Position numbers and translations under genes: made by a program
Assembly (NCBI RefSeq): GCF_002994745.2
Contig: NC_037094.1
Location: 15,710,001-15,774,000 of the forward strand
From: Rosa chinensis
Taxonomy: Eukaryota; Streptophyta; Magnoliopsida; Rosales; Rosaceae
DNA length: 64,000 nucleotides
Reading direction: 5' to 3'
Part shown: piece by piece, positions 42,747 through 54,831 of the stretch
Layout: every line of letters begins with the position of its first letter
Numbering within the stretch: position 1 is the stretch's first letter
Notes under the pieces: generated by a model
Seen by the model: the letters and a program-made list of their open reading frames with translations, nothing else
Databases searched by the model: none
What the model was told of the DNA's origin: nothing

Positions 42747-45700
42747 ATGAAAGAGACCCCAGTTCCACCACCTCTTCCAAACTCTAATCAGAACCTAAAC
42801 GACCTACCGCAGGAAGTCCTCGTCTATATCTTGTCCTTCCTCCCCACAATAGAGGCGATCCAGACCTCTCTCATTTCCAGGAAATGGCGAAACCTCTGGT
42901 TCTTTCTCACCTCTTTCAACTTCTCCTTCGAAACCTGCTTTCCTTACTTCGATAATCCTCTTCCTTTTTATACTCGCCGGATGACTCGACCCTTCGCCAA
43001 CTTTGTGGATCGCGCTCTCACCACTCGCCCCGCCGATCCTGCCGTCCATTCCTTCCGTCTATCATTCATCTACGACTCCGATTACGAAGTTCGTGTCGAG
43101 TCTTGGATACGCACCGCCGTGACGCACCTCCAAGCCCGTGAGCTGCACCTCGACTTCTATATCGACTATGACTATGACTTCTCTGTTTACAAGTATGAAT
43201 TCTTCTTCTCAGAGCTGAGAAATGGCTGCGTACAAGTATTGAAACTCACCAGTTGTAATATTACACTGCCGGACGACATGGATCTTGGCTTGCTGAGATC
43301 CATGTTTCTCGATCAGGTTAATCTAGAAGACGAGGAGGTGCGGAAATTGTTTTCGGGGTGTCCAAATCTCGAGCACTTTGAGCTCCGAAACTGTCTGGGG
43401 GTGAAGGGTTTGTTTATACGTAGCACCAAGCTTAAGAAGCTTGCTCTTGGATTTGTTCCTAATCTAGCTGCATTCAGCTGGAACACTACAGAGATCGAGA
43501 TTGATTGCCCTAACCTTCTTTCATTAAGTTTCACTGAATGCGACTTTAACCAGTTTGTGCTTAAAAAAGCGGCTGCACTAGTCGAGCTTTCTATTCATCT
43601 TTCAGTGCTTGAGTCTGAGGACTATCATTTATGGAGGAGGACTGTGCGGCTACTCCTGCAAGCACCTAATGTTAAGAAGCTTAAGGTGCCAAATTTGTGG
43701 ATTATGGTAAACTTTCTCCATTGTTCATTGTTATAACATTTCGGTTTTTGGTTAGCTAGCTACATGCGAAACTAGTGCATTAATTCTGAGAAATGGATGT
43801 GATTGGTATTCGTTTTTGTTGGGATTCAAATTTGCTCACCACCAATATTTTGGTGGTGATATCACCACTCAATACAAAACTGTCACGTGTTATAAAATAT
43901 AATTATAGTTTATCATGATGTTTTATTAAAAAATTATATTTTAAGTATTCAATTAATTCTATATTACGTAGCAAGTTTTAATTGGGTGGTGATATCACCA
44001 CAAAATAAAAGTGGTGAGCAAATTTGAATCTTTTTTGTCGGGTGTGGGACTAGGAAGTTAGTGGGAATATAGGTTCGCTTAGAAGAGTAATGGCCTTCTT
44101 TCTTTCTTTCTTTCTCTCAGCCTAGATGGAGGCGTTCTGTTTCAGAGGTTTTGTTGGTTTTTCAATTTATATATACTAGCTCCTTAACATGTGCTCCGCA
44201 CTTGTCAATTGACATTTATTTTTTAAAAATTAAAAAAGTTATAGCAATCGTCCTTGATTTTGGGGAAGTTTCTCTTTTTTTCATGGGAGGTATTGCAATT
44301 TTTTCAAATACAATATAGTCTATTGAGTATCTTATCTTCATATAAAAATAATTTGTTTATTAATATTTATATTATGTGAGGGCTATGGTGCTTCAAAAAT
44401 TTAACCATTTAACAATTTCCTCAAGAATTAACTTAATTATATAAGATATGGTTTTTTTTTTTTGAAGCTAGGGTCAATATGTATAGTTTAAACTGCATAA
44501 GTTTTTCAACTTTTTTATATTGAGCTTGAGCAATATATCGAACAATGTTGAAGCATGAAGTTCATCTGTTCATGTAGACATGTAGTTTTTTTTTGTTTTT
44601 TTGACAAGTAAAAGAGATTTCATTAATTCCAAAAGGAAAACGGCACATACAATAAATCCCTATATACTTGCACAGTTGCACCCTAAATCTCTATATACAA
44701 CAAAGTAACAAACATGTAGTATATGTAAACATTTCCTTTGTTTATATATTATTTTTCTTTTCCAAATTGCAAAAGTTATAGAATATTTTCAAATGTAGTT
44801 TTCCACTACGTCCATACATGAGAAGCCATCTTATAAAATTAAGTACTTTTTCCTGATCCAAGAAAGTTGACATAAGACCTAGCGTGCTCTGCTAGGGTTT
44901 GGTAGAGACTCGTCCTTTCTACTATACCTGGTCATCATCTGATTGCTGCTTTGAAGTCAGTCCGACTAGCTTTCGTTCTTGCCACCTCCGTCTGGGTAGT
45001 GCTCTCTGTCGTTGGGGAGGCTCTGGGGGTGGAGTTTGTTCGATCTGAAGGTGTGATTGGAGTCTCAGATTTCATTTGGGAGAGGGAGATGGCTGGCTGT
45101 GTGCGGGTCGGAGATATGGCGGTAGTGTCGGTGACGCCAGGATTTCTATCGTTGAAGGCTCGACTGGGTGGGATTGGATTGGGCGTACCCGATCCTTGGA
45201 TGATCCGATCTTCGGTGGTGGCGGCTCTTGAAGGTTGCATGGGATTTGATTTTGACGATCGTGGTGGAGTGACGGTTCACTTTCCCCTACTGGAGTTGGA
45301 ATCGATTTTGCTTTACTCTAGAGTGGACGGTAATGGCAACTTGAGCGCTAGTTATACCAGGTGTGGTGGCCTCAATGGCACCTATGGTGGATTTGGTTGC
45401 GACAATAATGGTTTTCTGACGGCGGCAGCGGCGAGGGGCATTTATCAGGTGGCTGTTGGTTGGCAAATTCTTCACGCTCCAAAGGTTCATGGTTTGGGAT
45501 CCTTTGGGCTAGGATTGTTGGTGGACTGGGTTGTCTCTTTGGCAACGAACCATGGTGGCGGCTACGTCTTGCTTTGCTATGGTGGATACTGTGGAGCTAT
45601 TTCGTCCAATTGGGCTAGATGGGCCTGGTATGGGTTGGAGGGTCTGTTGCAAGGCTGGATATGGATGGGTTGGGCCTGCTTTTGGAGTGGCTGGGCCTCT

Positions 45701-47607
45701 TGGGCATTGAACTGATCAATGGTCCTCAGCTTTGGGTTCACTGTTCTAAGGCTTTAAGTGGCCTGGATTACCCTTTTGCTTTGGGGTTGGATGGATTGGG
45801 TCTCTATGGCCCATAGTACTGCTTAATTTTTGTTTGGGTCGCAAAAACTAGTGCCTTAGTTGAAATCATTTTTGTCTGCTTCGAGTAGGTTTTTGTTAGA
45901 ATAATAGTGCGTAGATTTCCTAAAAGGTGGGTGTACTAGGGGTATGCTGGGTTCCCATGCTTTAGGATAGGATGTTAGAATGCTCTAAGGAACGATTCTT
46001 TCTGTCGACCCCATAGGGGTGTTTCGTTTTTGTACTGCTTAATGAATCTAATGAATGGGCTGACCTCTTTTGATAAAAAAAATCTTATAAAATTAAGTAC
46101 TTTTTCTTTTATCAAATATAAATATTGCATTATCATTTCCTTTCTACTAAAATATCAATCTCTTTTTTTTAGTTTGGACAAAAAAATCAGTCTCTTTGAT
46201 ATTTTTGAATTTATAAATCCTTCTGACATGTTGAACGTCTTACGCAGTTATTATATAATTTATCTAACAATTACTATTTTTCAATGTACATTTAGTTTGG
46301 TTGGATAAACATTAGTTTAAACAATTCTTGAACCAAACTAAACTGATTTCAAATTGGTTTTGGTTTTGTAATAACCGAGGACATAAAAGGTTGATCCAAA
46401 CCAAACCTTTTTGTTTGGTTTGAGAGGCTCTTTGCAAAGCTGTATTGGTATATTATGAAATTAAAGAGTCAGTGAGTCGTGATATGATATGTTGGTTAAT
46501 TAGCTAGCATAACTGATACTGTGAAAATCATATGTTCAAATCTCATTGGCATCATGGATGAGTGGAGTGGGGTAGGGAAAAGAAACAAAAAAACTTAAAG
46601 ATGGAGTATTGGGGTAACTAAATTTCGGTCAAGGTTGTAACCCCAAATGATCACTAAGCTTTATAGTAGAGATGTAGCTATACCTCTGTGTTTGTCTTCT
46701 TCATACATAGGTGGTTTAACCCTTTTATTCACTTTGCTTGTTAATTAATGTGGCCATGTGGGAGGTGAAAGAGAGATGGTCGAAGGCAGTGGGGTGGGTT
46801 AGATAAAAAATCCGCTCCTAATTTGTGCAAACTTTTCACACTTGATCTCTCAGGAAACAGTGGTTAATTGCGGTTAACTGGTTAAGTAATGAAAAGTCAA
46901 ATGCTTGTTTCTGGACTCTGATATGTTTCTCACCAACTTGATTTGTAGACATTAGGCCTTTGAATGGACCCTTGTTTGCCATAACCTCTTTCTCTATTCT
47001 ACCTGCGCTCGATAACTGGTTTTTGAATAACTTTATATCTAATATGACTTCACCTTTTTACTGCAACCAGCTGGCTCCCTAATTGTTTCTAGATGATTGC
47101 ATTATGTTATCAAGTTATCACCTCTTCTTGAATTACATAGTTGCTTTGCTGCAAATGTTCTCAGCTTCTGACATCAAGGGATCTCTTCCCTACAAGTTTT
47201 AAGCTCCAGAGTCTCAACCATTTAGAGCTAGGGACGGGTTATAGTCAAAAGGATCTGCTTGGTATGGTTGCACTGCTTGGACATTGTCCCAATCTCAAGA
47301 CAATGGTTCTTTATCACCTTCGCACGAGGAATGAAGATGTGAGTACTCTCGATAGCTTAATCTATCATTTTTTTAATTTCTTCTGCTGTTATGGATAAAC
47401 TGCAAATCTAAACTTTGATCTTCCACTTTGTAGGAGAAGCTACCAGAAGGAGTCTTATGTAAACTAGTTGAGTTCACAATGCCAAGGATCAAGCTACTTA
47501 AGATGAGAGGGTATTTTAGAACACAAGATGTCTTCAAGTTTGTGACTATGTTGAGAAGGCAAGGAGTAGTGGCGGAGAAGATTGTAGTTGATTCTCCTCA
47601 AATGTGA
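42747..47607 (+). CDS. F-box/LRR protein with large transposon-filled first intron
   Basis: Three exons: 42747-43706, about 47165-47338 and 47434-47607, all phase 0, giving about 435 residues. An F-box lies at residues about 17-55 (LNDLPQEVLVYILSFLP ... RKWRNLW). Leucine-rich repeats follow (for example VQVLKLTSCNI, CPNLEHFELRNC, CPNLLSLSFTECDF). The last exon resembles the C-terminal part of F-box/FBD/LRR proteins, including VEFTMPRIKLLKMRG and VVAEKIVV. Such proteins pick substrates for SCF ubiquitin ligases. The exon 2 acceptor could instead be at 47140 (adds eight codons in frame); 47165 fits family spacing better. Intron 1, about 3.46 kb, holds a MITE and a LINE-type retroposon. If the intron is not spliced, exon 1 alone ends at a stop at 43734-43736. 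Confidence 0.82.
43823..44030. mobile_element. MITE with long perfect-looking inverted ends (in intron)
   Basis: The 208-base element starts GATTCAAATTTGCTCACCAC and its right end is the same in reverse complement over about 20 bases. Both arms then share GTGGTGATATCACC. A 10-base flanking TTTTTGTTGG/TTTTTGTCGG pair is a plausible Mutator-type target duplication. It lies in intron 1 of the F-box/LRR gene. Confidence 0.7.
44853..46081 (+). mobile_element. LINE-type non-autonomous retroposon, copy 2 (in intron)
   Basis: A 25-base target duplication flanks it (44828-44852 and 46082-46106, beginning ATCTTATAAAATTAAGTAC). It ends in an A tail (46075-46081). Its 3' third resembles 16295-17324. Long duplications of this size are typical of target-primed reverse transcription. 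An open frame of 254 codons (44951-45715) is Gly/Trp/Val-rich with no domain I recognise. No reverse transcriptase is encoded. Confidence 0.8.
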
Positions 47608-47767
47608 TGAAAATCATATCCCAGAGAACTCGTATCCTTCTGTATTCATAAAGATATAGGTCACATGGAAGTAGTTTAAAGACTGAGCTTTATATTCCTC
47701 CCGTATTTCTGTTTCTGTTTTCTTTTCCGATCTTTTTAGACAATGGGAATTTCTGTTTTGTTCATGT

Positions 47768-48959
47768 TTTTTTTTTTTTTTTAAACTAGCAAGGATTAGG
47801 CGATATTAGCTCATCTGAAGCAGTCTGAAAAGGGGAGACTAGCACCCACACAACACCGAAGGGACCCCAACAACCGGGAGCCCACCGCCCGTCCCTTGCC
47901 AGGAATTTATTAAAATGAACAAAGATACAAACATGGGAGGGGGACTAGACCAAAACCTCCCTGGATGGATAGACAGACCCCACGCAGTACAAAATAAGAA
48001 CATAACAATTAAGAAACCAAGACCTAATAGTGTAACAGAACAAATAAATAAGAACAAGCCTGCACTAAGAGAAGCGAAAAGTAACTCTAGAAGCCAAGTC
48101 TCTAGCATACTCTAAGAGAAAGGATGTAGGGAGTTTCCTCCACCAAACTGCCCCCATATTCAAAGCACCATAGCGAGCAAATTTATCTGCCAATGCATTT
48201 CCTTCTCTGAATATATGCGATATCCGAAAGGTAAAATGGCTAATCTTGTATAAACAGTTCATCCAAGGGATACGCCATCTCTAAGGAATCAGATCAGGTT
48301 TATTGAAGTAACGCACCACCAAAGCAGAATCAGTTTCCAACCAAACATGAGTCCAACGTCTAACCATTGCCACCTCAACTGCTTCAATAATTGCTAGAAC
48401 CTCAGCATCAATAGCACTTGGGACAGCAGCATTATAAGAAAATCCTCCCAGGAAGAGACCATCTGAATCCCTAAATACTCCGCCAAAGCCAGCTCTAGCA
48501 GGATCTGAAAAAAACCCATCCGTGTTCGCCTTGATCCAACCCGGAGGCGGAGACTCCCAAACCACAGGGGTAAACTTTGGGGCCCGCGCTCTAAGTGGAG
48601 AAACTCCCAGCAAAGAATAAACTGGGGCTGCAATACCAATACGACCACAAGGAGCAAAGTAGCACATCGCCGATTCCTTAAAAGAATTAATGAAGAACTG
48701 TTTAAATCTCCGGAATTCAAAAACCCTGCCATCAAACCTTATTTTGTTCCGTTCAGTCCAAATGCACCAAAATATATTGCAGACTGCTAGCCTCCATAAT
48801 AATTTAGAAGCCACTGGTAATTGGTTCATCATATTCGAATAAAAAATTCCCTGTAAGGTTAATCCAACTGAGCGCTACAGTCGAAATATATCAAACAACC
48901 ATGTCCACAATTCCCCAAGCGAAGGACAGTTTAGAAATAGGTGAGAGACCGATTCCACA
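47768..48959 (-). mobile_element. 5'-truncated LINE with RNase H domain
   Basis: On the - strand a zf-RVT-like segment (SVSHLFLNCPSL, then CNIFWCIWTERNKIRF) precedes an RNase H domain (RVT_3) with acidic residues in NTDGFF, DAEVLAI, LETDSAL and GNALADKFA. The frame breaks between 48262 and 48281 and again near 48860. A T run at 47768-47783 is the poly-A tail on the - strand, and GTTCATG occurs on both sides (ending 47767 and starting 48960). It is the 3' end of a plant L1-type element, not functional. Confidence 0.8.
48281..48832 (-). pseudogene. LINE RNase H-domain fragment
   Basis: An open stretch of 183 codons covers the linker and the first three acidic RNase H residues (TDG, AEV, ETDS). 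The fourth (GNALADKF) is in the continuation at 48065-48262 after a frame break. It is part of the LINE at 47768-48959; a host gene is unlikely because the zf-RVT linker is LINE-specific. Confidence 0.75.
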
Positions 48960-49175
48960 GTTCATGTTATTTTTACTGCTTTCTTCACATTTCAGATCAT
49001 TCATGGACTGAGTTTCTATCTTGACTAATAAGAAGATTGCTTTCGTTATTTTTACTGTTTTTTTTTTTTTTTCACAATTCAGTGTTGGGAAAGAAGGGTC
49101 GCCTTAAAACAAGGCCGATGGGTAATTAGTTATTTCAGAATTTAAGTAGTCTCACCCCTTGTGTGATTTGTAGAA

Positions 49176-49593
49176 GGGCTAAATACATATTATTACCCTC
49201 TAGTTTGGGTTCAAAATCAATTCAGTCCATGAACTTCTAATTTCATCAAAAACACCCATGCACTTTTAGATTTGATATAATAGGTCCAATTTGTTAGTTT
49301 TCTTACAATTGAGTTATTTAACTTGTTAACGTGGCTCATACATGGCCTATGTTTTATGATGTGGTGTCGAGGTGGCCTGTATAGTCAATTTAGCAGTGAG
49401 TCATACTATTAAAAATAAATAGTTTTTTTCAACAAATAATCCAACTATAACTTGAACTCATAACAAAATATTAACGAATTGGACATATTAGATCAAAATT
49501 GAAAAATGCAGCGGTGTTTTTGATGAAATTAAAAGTCCAGGGACTGAATTGATTTTGAACCTAAACCATAGGGTAGTAACCAGTATTTAGCCC
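49176..49593. mobile_element. Mutator-type MITE
   Basis: A perfect 9-bp target duplication TTTGTAGAA flanks it (49167-49175 and 49594-49602). Inverted ends start GGGCTAAATAC and extend at least 90 bases (both contain CAAAATCAATTCAGTCC in inverted orientation). No gene; 418 bases. Confidence 0.85.
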
Positions 49594-49602
49594 TTTGTAG
49601 AA

Positions 49603-50287
49603 ATACTGAAATAGTAACAGATAAACAAAAGAAGACACAATATTTGAAGAGGTTCGGCAAATGTACCTACATTCTCGGGGCAGCAGTATTTCTTTCTTCC
49701 ACTATGTAAAATAATGGGATTACAAGAACAATCTCACAATAGTGACTAAACTTCACCAAAGTGGTAAAACTCTCTCCCCTCGATATACTCTCGAGAGGTA
49801 TACTCTCTCTCACTTAATTGAGAGTCTTTTTCTCTCAATCTCTTGGTCGATATGTAAAGTCTCATTAGAACTAGACATCAGCATTGTCTAGTTAAGTTGA
49901 TATTTTTGAGAAGTTTAGAGTTCAAATAAATACTAATACGTTGTATATATAAACTTGTAATTGAAAATACTTTTATATATATTGAAATCTATTTGAATTT
50001 GAATTTCAAATGGTTTGGTTATCAATATCAATCCAATCTGACAAGGATAAGGAAGTTATGTAGCAGTTCCTTAATGGATGGAACTGCATAACTGTTTTAT
50101 CTGATATAAAGGACAAATAACGCCTGCATTGATCCCTGCTAGAACACCAAACCTCAATCAAATTGTCCCATTAACAATATGAGATCAAGGGTGGATCTAG
50201 GAGAAGAACAATGGAAGGAGGCAGTGGAACTAGTTAGTATCTCTACACACCCTTTGTCTTTTATTTCAATTCATATCGTATACTGCC

Positions 50288-50341
<54 letters not shown>

Positions 50342-50534
50342 TTATTGTGTTATAGGATTGCAGTGATTTACGCATCCTAACTTAGGATCAGAATAACATA
50401 TCAGTCCTATATTTGTCATAGTTGATTTTGTTCGTAAAAATTTGCAGACATCAGGATAGATATACTGTTTCAGTCCTAAATTATGATACGACTATTACGG
50501 CAATCCTAACATGCAAATTATAGTATAACTTCTA
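49603..50534. other. Non-coding spacer with (TG)n tract
   Basis: AT-rich with no gene. A (TA)n(TG)n microsatellite lies at 50287-50340. Confidence 0.6.
50287..50340. repeat. (TA)n(TG)n microsatellite
   Basis: A short TA run passes into about 38 bases of uninterrupted TG repeats. Confidence 0.9.
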
Positions 50535-50692
50535 GGAAGAATTCCACAAATGGTCACTCAACTATGACTCATTCGACACTTTGGTCGCTGAAGTTTCAAA
50601 TATATCACTTTGGTCACTCAACTATTACACTGTCAATCACTTAATGAAAAAAAGTAATAAAGTGACTTAAGTGACCATTTGTGAAATTTTCC
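50535..50692. mobile_element. Small MITE (158 bp)
   Basis: The ends GGAAGAATTCCACAAATGG and (reverse complement) GGAAAATTTCACAAATGG are inverted. Flanks ATAACTTCTA and TTAACTTCTA match at nine of ten bases. No gene. Confidence 0.65.
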
Positions 50693-50869
50693 TTAACTTC
50701 TAACACGATATTCTCTCAAGAGGGCTTCTGACTTGGTCGATATTCCTTGCTTCTTTGTTGAACATGCTGTCTTTTACAGTGCTCAGTGTGAGAACACCTT
50801 GAGGAGCTGAGTTGCTTAATGACACCACCAAGGGAGAGATTTTACCACAAAAGTGAAAAAGAAAAAATA

Positions 50870-51610
50870 GATGCAAAAGACTAAGGGAAAAGAATGTATA
50901 AGGAAGAATGCATAATATGGAAACAAAAACGATGGTTATCTATCAAATTTTGGAATCTCATCATTCTTTTATGAAGAAATCTAGTCCTCTGATATAAAAT
51001 TAATTAACAATAAGTGAAGATGCTCAAATCCTTATAGATTCTTTTATAATGTATAAATATTTCAATATTGAACAACCCTATTCATTCCATTGCTAAAAAA
51101 TCATTCTTACACCTCTCCAATTACGACAACACAATTTAAGTCGCATAAATAAAAAAATATTTTCAAAATTTCCTAAAATCCTCTCATTATCGTGAGGATT
51201 TATAACTCTAGTCAAGTAGTCATCAAAGGTATTTAACAGTAACTTCTGAAAATGGTAGCATAATCTTACTGACAGGACAAAAACTCTCACTTTCCAAAAC
51301 TATTCTGTCTCCAACCATAGGAGGGAAGACAAACCAAAATTTTGCATCAAAAGATAAGCACAAAACCCAATTATCCTACAACCAAGCAAAATATCCGGTT
51401 CACACCACATAGCCCCAACATCACCGCTGACGTCACATTCCCCTCCCTATACCCCGAACCATCACCATTCACACACCATAAAATACCCATGACCGACCCC
51501 CTGACGCATCAATCTCAGCCGTCCATTGTCCTCATTCCCAAGAAACAAAACTCCGTGCTCGTGCCTCCACGTGCGCGCTTCCACGCCACCTACGTGGACG
51601 CCCACAGACC
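50870..51610. repeat. Inverted duplication of the GPX copy C upstream region, arm 1
   Basis: This ~740-base stretch recurs inverted at 54060-62570, where later insertions split the copy. Matching words include GCATCAAAAGATAAGCACAA (about 51343), TGACGTCA (51428-51435) and CACGTG (51568-51573). Arm 1 ends just upstream of the TATA box at 51672. Confidence 0.85.
51428..51573 (+). promoter_or_regulatory. Promoter motifs of GPX copy C: TGACGTCA and CACGTG
   Basis: TGACGTCA (51428-51435) is a palindromic TGA-bZIP (as-1-like) site and CACGTG (51568-51573) is a G-box. Both are common in stress-responsive plant promoters. Both are preserved in the inverted downstream copy (54186-54193 and 54070-54075). 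Function is inferred. Confidence 0.5.
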
Positions 51611-51671
51611 CTCCACGTCGACAGCGCAAAAATTTGTCACGTAGAAATAGTTGACCTTTCTGGTTCCACCC

Positions 51672-51678
51672 TATAAAT
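51672..51678 (+). promoter_or_regulatory. TATA box of GPX copy C
   Basis: TATAAAT lies 39 bases before the ATG at 51711, implying a very short leader. It rules out the in-frame ATG at 51651, which lies upstream of it. Confidence 0.55.
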
Positions 51679-51710
51679 GTGAACCCGTTTCTGTGTTCCG
51701 GGCATCTCAA

Positions 51711-53437
51711 ATGCTCTGTTCTTCTACTCGTTTTCTCTTGCGAAGAAATCTCACCGTCGCTGCTTCTCTCCTTTTGCCCAAGCACTTCTCGGCCGATTCC
51801 AACCCTACCCTTTTGCGTCCTTCGCGTTCCCCCTCGATTAAGGCAGAGTCTTCGACCCCATTTCCGTCTTTTCGATCCAATCGCACAATGGCTAGCCAGT
51901 CCACCACCAAATCTGTCCACGACTTCACTGTCAAGGTGGGTTCTTTTATGAACGATTTTCATGGTGTTTAGATTTCTAAACACGTTGGTGTTTGCTATTG
52001 GGTTTCTGAATCTGTGTTTGATGATCATAAACTGTTGGGATTGGTTCTTTTCGCGACTTGAAGAAATGGGGAAAGTTGGTTTGTTCTAATCACCTTGTGC
52101 TTTCTTGAAACCGAAGAAACGACAAAATTGATTTCATCAGTTAAATTTAAATATTTTTTTGTATCTTTGGCTTTCTCATTTGTATTAAGAGTCAAATTCT
52201 CCAGAGCAAGCTGTAGTTTATTTATTTATTTTTTTAATTAAGGAATTATGGAGCTAAAACGCTTCTCTGATTTTACATTAGCAATCACTAGTTGAGGGGT
52301 TTCTTTCGAAATTTGTTCTATTACTTAGTAGGCTAGTAGGTTGTGCAGATCCTCTTCCATCTTTATAATTGGGAGTTCAAGAATATAATGTGTTCTTCTA
52401 TTGCAGGATGCCAAGGGCAATGATGTTGATCTCAGCTCCTACAAAGGAAAGGTCCTTTTGATTGTCAATGTCGCATCACAATGGTACACTATGCCTTATC
52501 TTTTTGCATACTTTCTCCCTCTGCTGTTTGTAAGAATTCTCCAATTGATTAAACTCTACTCTGTTACAACTAAGTTGGCACTTAAATCTATGTAGTCAAC
52601 ATATTGCTCTTGGTAATTTGTTGAGGAGTACACTGTAGGGATATCAAGCTAGCTAGGTCTTTAGTCGCGATGACCCTTCTTTCAAAACTATCAGCTTTCT
52701 CTGCTTTTGTCATCGTTCTCGTCCGTTACTTATAAAGTTTGCAATCTAATTTTGATGCAGTGGCTTGACCAATTCAAACTACACAGAGCTGGCTCAGTTG
52801 TACGAGAAATACAAAACTCAAGGTTTTTCTTCGAGTCCTTTCTTCTTTTGCCTAATATTAATTTAACCCTGTTCTTTTGGATGCTCTCTAAATTTTGCAC
52901 CTATTGCCTCTTTAGGTTTGGAGATTTTGGCATTCCCTTGCAATCAGTTTGGAGCTCAGGAGCCAGGATCTAATGACGAGATTGTAGAGTTTGCTTGCAC
53001 TCGCTTTAAGGCCGAGTATCCCATCTTTGACAAGGTATGAGGGGGATTTCATTTTCCAGATGTTAAATGGAATCAAGTCATTAACTATATGTGGTGATGG
53101 ACATACGTAATATATTTTTTTCCCATTCTAGGTGGATGTGAATGGTGACAAAGCCACTCCATTGTACAAGTTCTTGAAGTCGAGCAAAGGTGGACTCTTT
53201 GGTGACAGCATCAAGTGGAACTTCTCCAAATTCCTTGTTGACAAGGAAGGCAATGTTGTCGACCGTTATGCCCCAACAACTTCTCCTCTTAGCATCGAGG
53301 TACAGAACACTTCATTCCATTGCAGTGCCTAAATGTACTACTTTTAAGTGAATTTGATTTTGCTGATTGACTAACAATATTGTGGTTGGTCTTTGTGTTT
53401 GCAGAAGGATGTGAAGAAACTGTTGGGGGTTGCATGA
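51711..53437 (+). CDS. Glutathione peroxidase with organelle transit peptide (GPX6-like, copy C)
   Basis: Six exons: 51711-51935, 52407-52483, 52761-52822, 52916-53034, 53132-53299 and 53405-53437, all GT-AG, giving 227 residues. The first ~58 residues ([13 protein letters not shown]..., rich in Ser, Arg and Leu, few acids) are a likely mitochondrial or plastid transit peptide, ending before [16 protein letters not shown]. Catalytic Cys101 is at the exon 2/3 junction (ASQCGLTNSNY), FPCNQFG holds Cys130 and the catalytic Gln, Cys149 is in EFACTRF and Trp190-Asn191 in IKWNF. The enzyme reduces lipid hydroperoxides with thioredoxin. It resembles Arabidopsis GPX6 by recall. The inner Met60 could start a cytosolic form. 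It lies apart from the A/B pair and inside an inverted duplication. Confidence 0.93.
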
Positions 53438-54059
53438 ATCAGCTCCTTATGAATAAAGGAGAGTTTACTAGGAATAAACAACTGTAATGAGAATAAATCT
53501 CTTTGTATTGTTGGACATGATCTTCTAAGTTTATGTTTCTGTGAAGCAGTACACTCGTATGCAGTGTTATCAGTATAATACAATGAATGTGCATTCAAGC
53601 TTTATATATACATGTTAGTCAGATTGAGGCCTATTGTAGTGTCGAATGTTTCCAAATCAAATCGCAGTTGTTGTCGTTTGTTGAGTGATTGATCAGGAGT
53701 CAGAAACATATTTAAATAATACTTGGCGTTTAATATCTTTTATCAAGTCTCTTTTCCGAGGTAACCATGGCCGGTGCCGGTGTCACAACAACAACGGCCA
53801 ATTGAAGATAACAATTGAAAATCTTATCAAGTCAAGATAGATACTCTCATCTGAATGATGCGTCAGTCCCTAAACCATGTGGGGAATCACACATGAAACT
53901 GATGAAAGATGAGTAAACTATTGCCAGCTTTAATTGAAAAATATGGGTAATTGACAACAGTTTTTAGAAGTAACCTAAGCTACTGTCAGTCTCAGTAGAA
54001 GCGATTTTTTATTTATTTTTAAGTCAAATCAATCTCAAACTAGCCCCAAATAGGTGGTG
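53438..54059. other. 3' flank of GPX copy C
   Basis: Probably the 3' untranslated region up to about 53620, then a spacer without recognised features before the inverted repeat arm. Confidence 0.5.
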
Positions 54060-54297
54060 TAGAAGCGCACACGTGGAGGGGTGAGAACGGAGTTGTGTTT
54101 CTTGGGAATGAAGACAATGGACGGCTAAGATTGCTGCGTCAGGGTGTAGGTCATGGGTATGGTTGGGGGTATAGGGAAGGGAATGTGACGTCAACGGTGA
54201 TGTTGGGGCAATGTGGTGTGAATAATGTGAATTGGATATTTTCTTGGCTGTTGGCTAATTGAGTTTTGTGCTTATCTTTTGATGCAATTTTTTTTTG

Positions 54298-54591
54298 TTA
54301 CAAAAATGGTGGCCAAGTGAGCTACCACTCTGAGGCCGGGAGTAACTTGGGCATGACCCCTCCCTAAGAGATGTTTTTATTGAGTTTTGTGCTTATCTTT
54401 TGATGCAATTTTTTTTTGGCCGAATGAGCTACCACTCTGAGGCCGGGAGTAACTTGGGTATGGCCCCTCCGTAAGAGATATTTTTCACAAGCTGGGGTTC
54501 GAACTAGGGACCTCTTATTACCAGAAGAAGCCTTGCAGTGTCCACTTGCAGCCTAGCATGCTTTCACTAGACCAACCCCATTGGGTTTTTT
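54298..54591 (-). mobile_element. tRNA-derived SINE plus a partial duplicate of it
   Basis: On the - strand the full copy (54591 to 54409) has box A GGTCTAGTG and box B GTTCGAACCCC, then a 3' part with CCCGGCCTCAGAGTGG and a tail. The 3' part occurs a second time at 54298-54378, together with the same target sequence (TTGAGTTTTGTGCTTATC before each). This suggests a local tandem duplication after insertion. ATGCAA flanks the full copy. Confidence 0.75.
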
Positions 54592-54831
54592 ATGCAAAAT
54601 TTTGGTTTGTCTTCTCTCCTATGGTTGTAGACTTGTAGATTTTATTTTGGAAAGTTAGAGTTTTTGTCTTGTGAACAAGATTGTGCTACTCTTTTAGGAA
54701 GTTACTGTTAAATATTTTAGATGACTAGAGTTATAGACGCTCATGATAATGAGCGGATTTTATGAAATTTTGGAAATTTTTTTTGTCTATGTGACTCAAA
54801 TTGTGTGGTTGTAATTGGGGATGTGTAATAA

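Noticed and set aside
44951..45715. 254-codon frame as a host gene
   Set aside because: It is inside a retroposon bounded by a 25-base target duplication, has no recognised domain and its composition reflects GC-rich, G-biased DNA.
51651..51710. Upstream ATG of GPX copy C
   Set aside because: It precedes the TATA box at 51672; the ATG at 51711 gives a good transit peptide.
54480..54585. tRNA gene on the - strand
   Set aside because: Polymerase III boxes belong to a SINE with extra 3' sequence and a tail.
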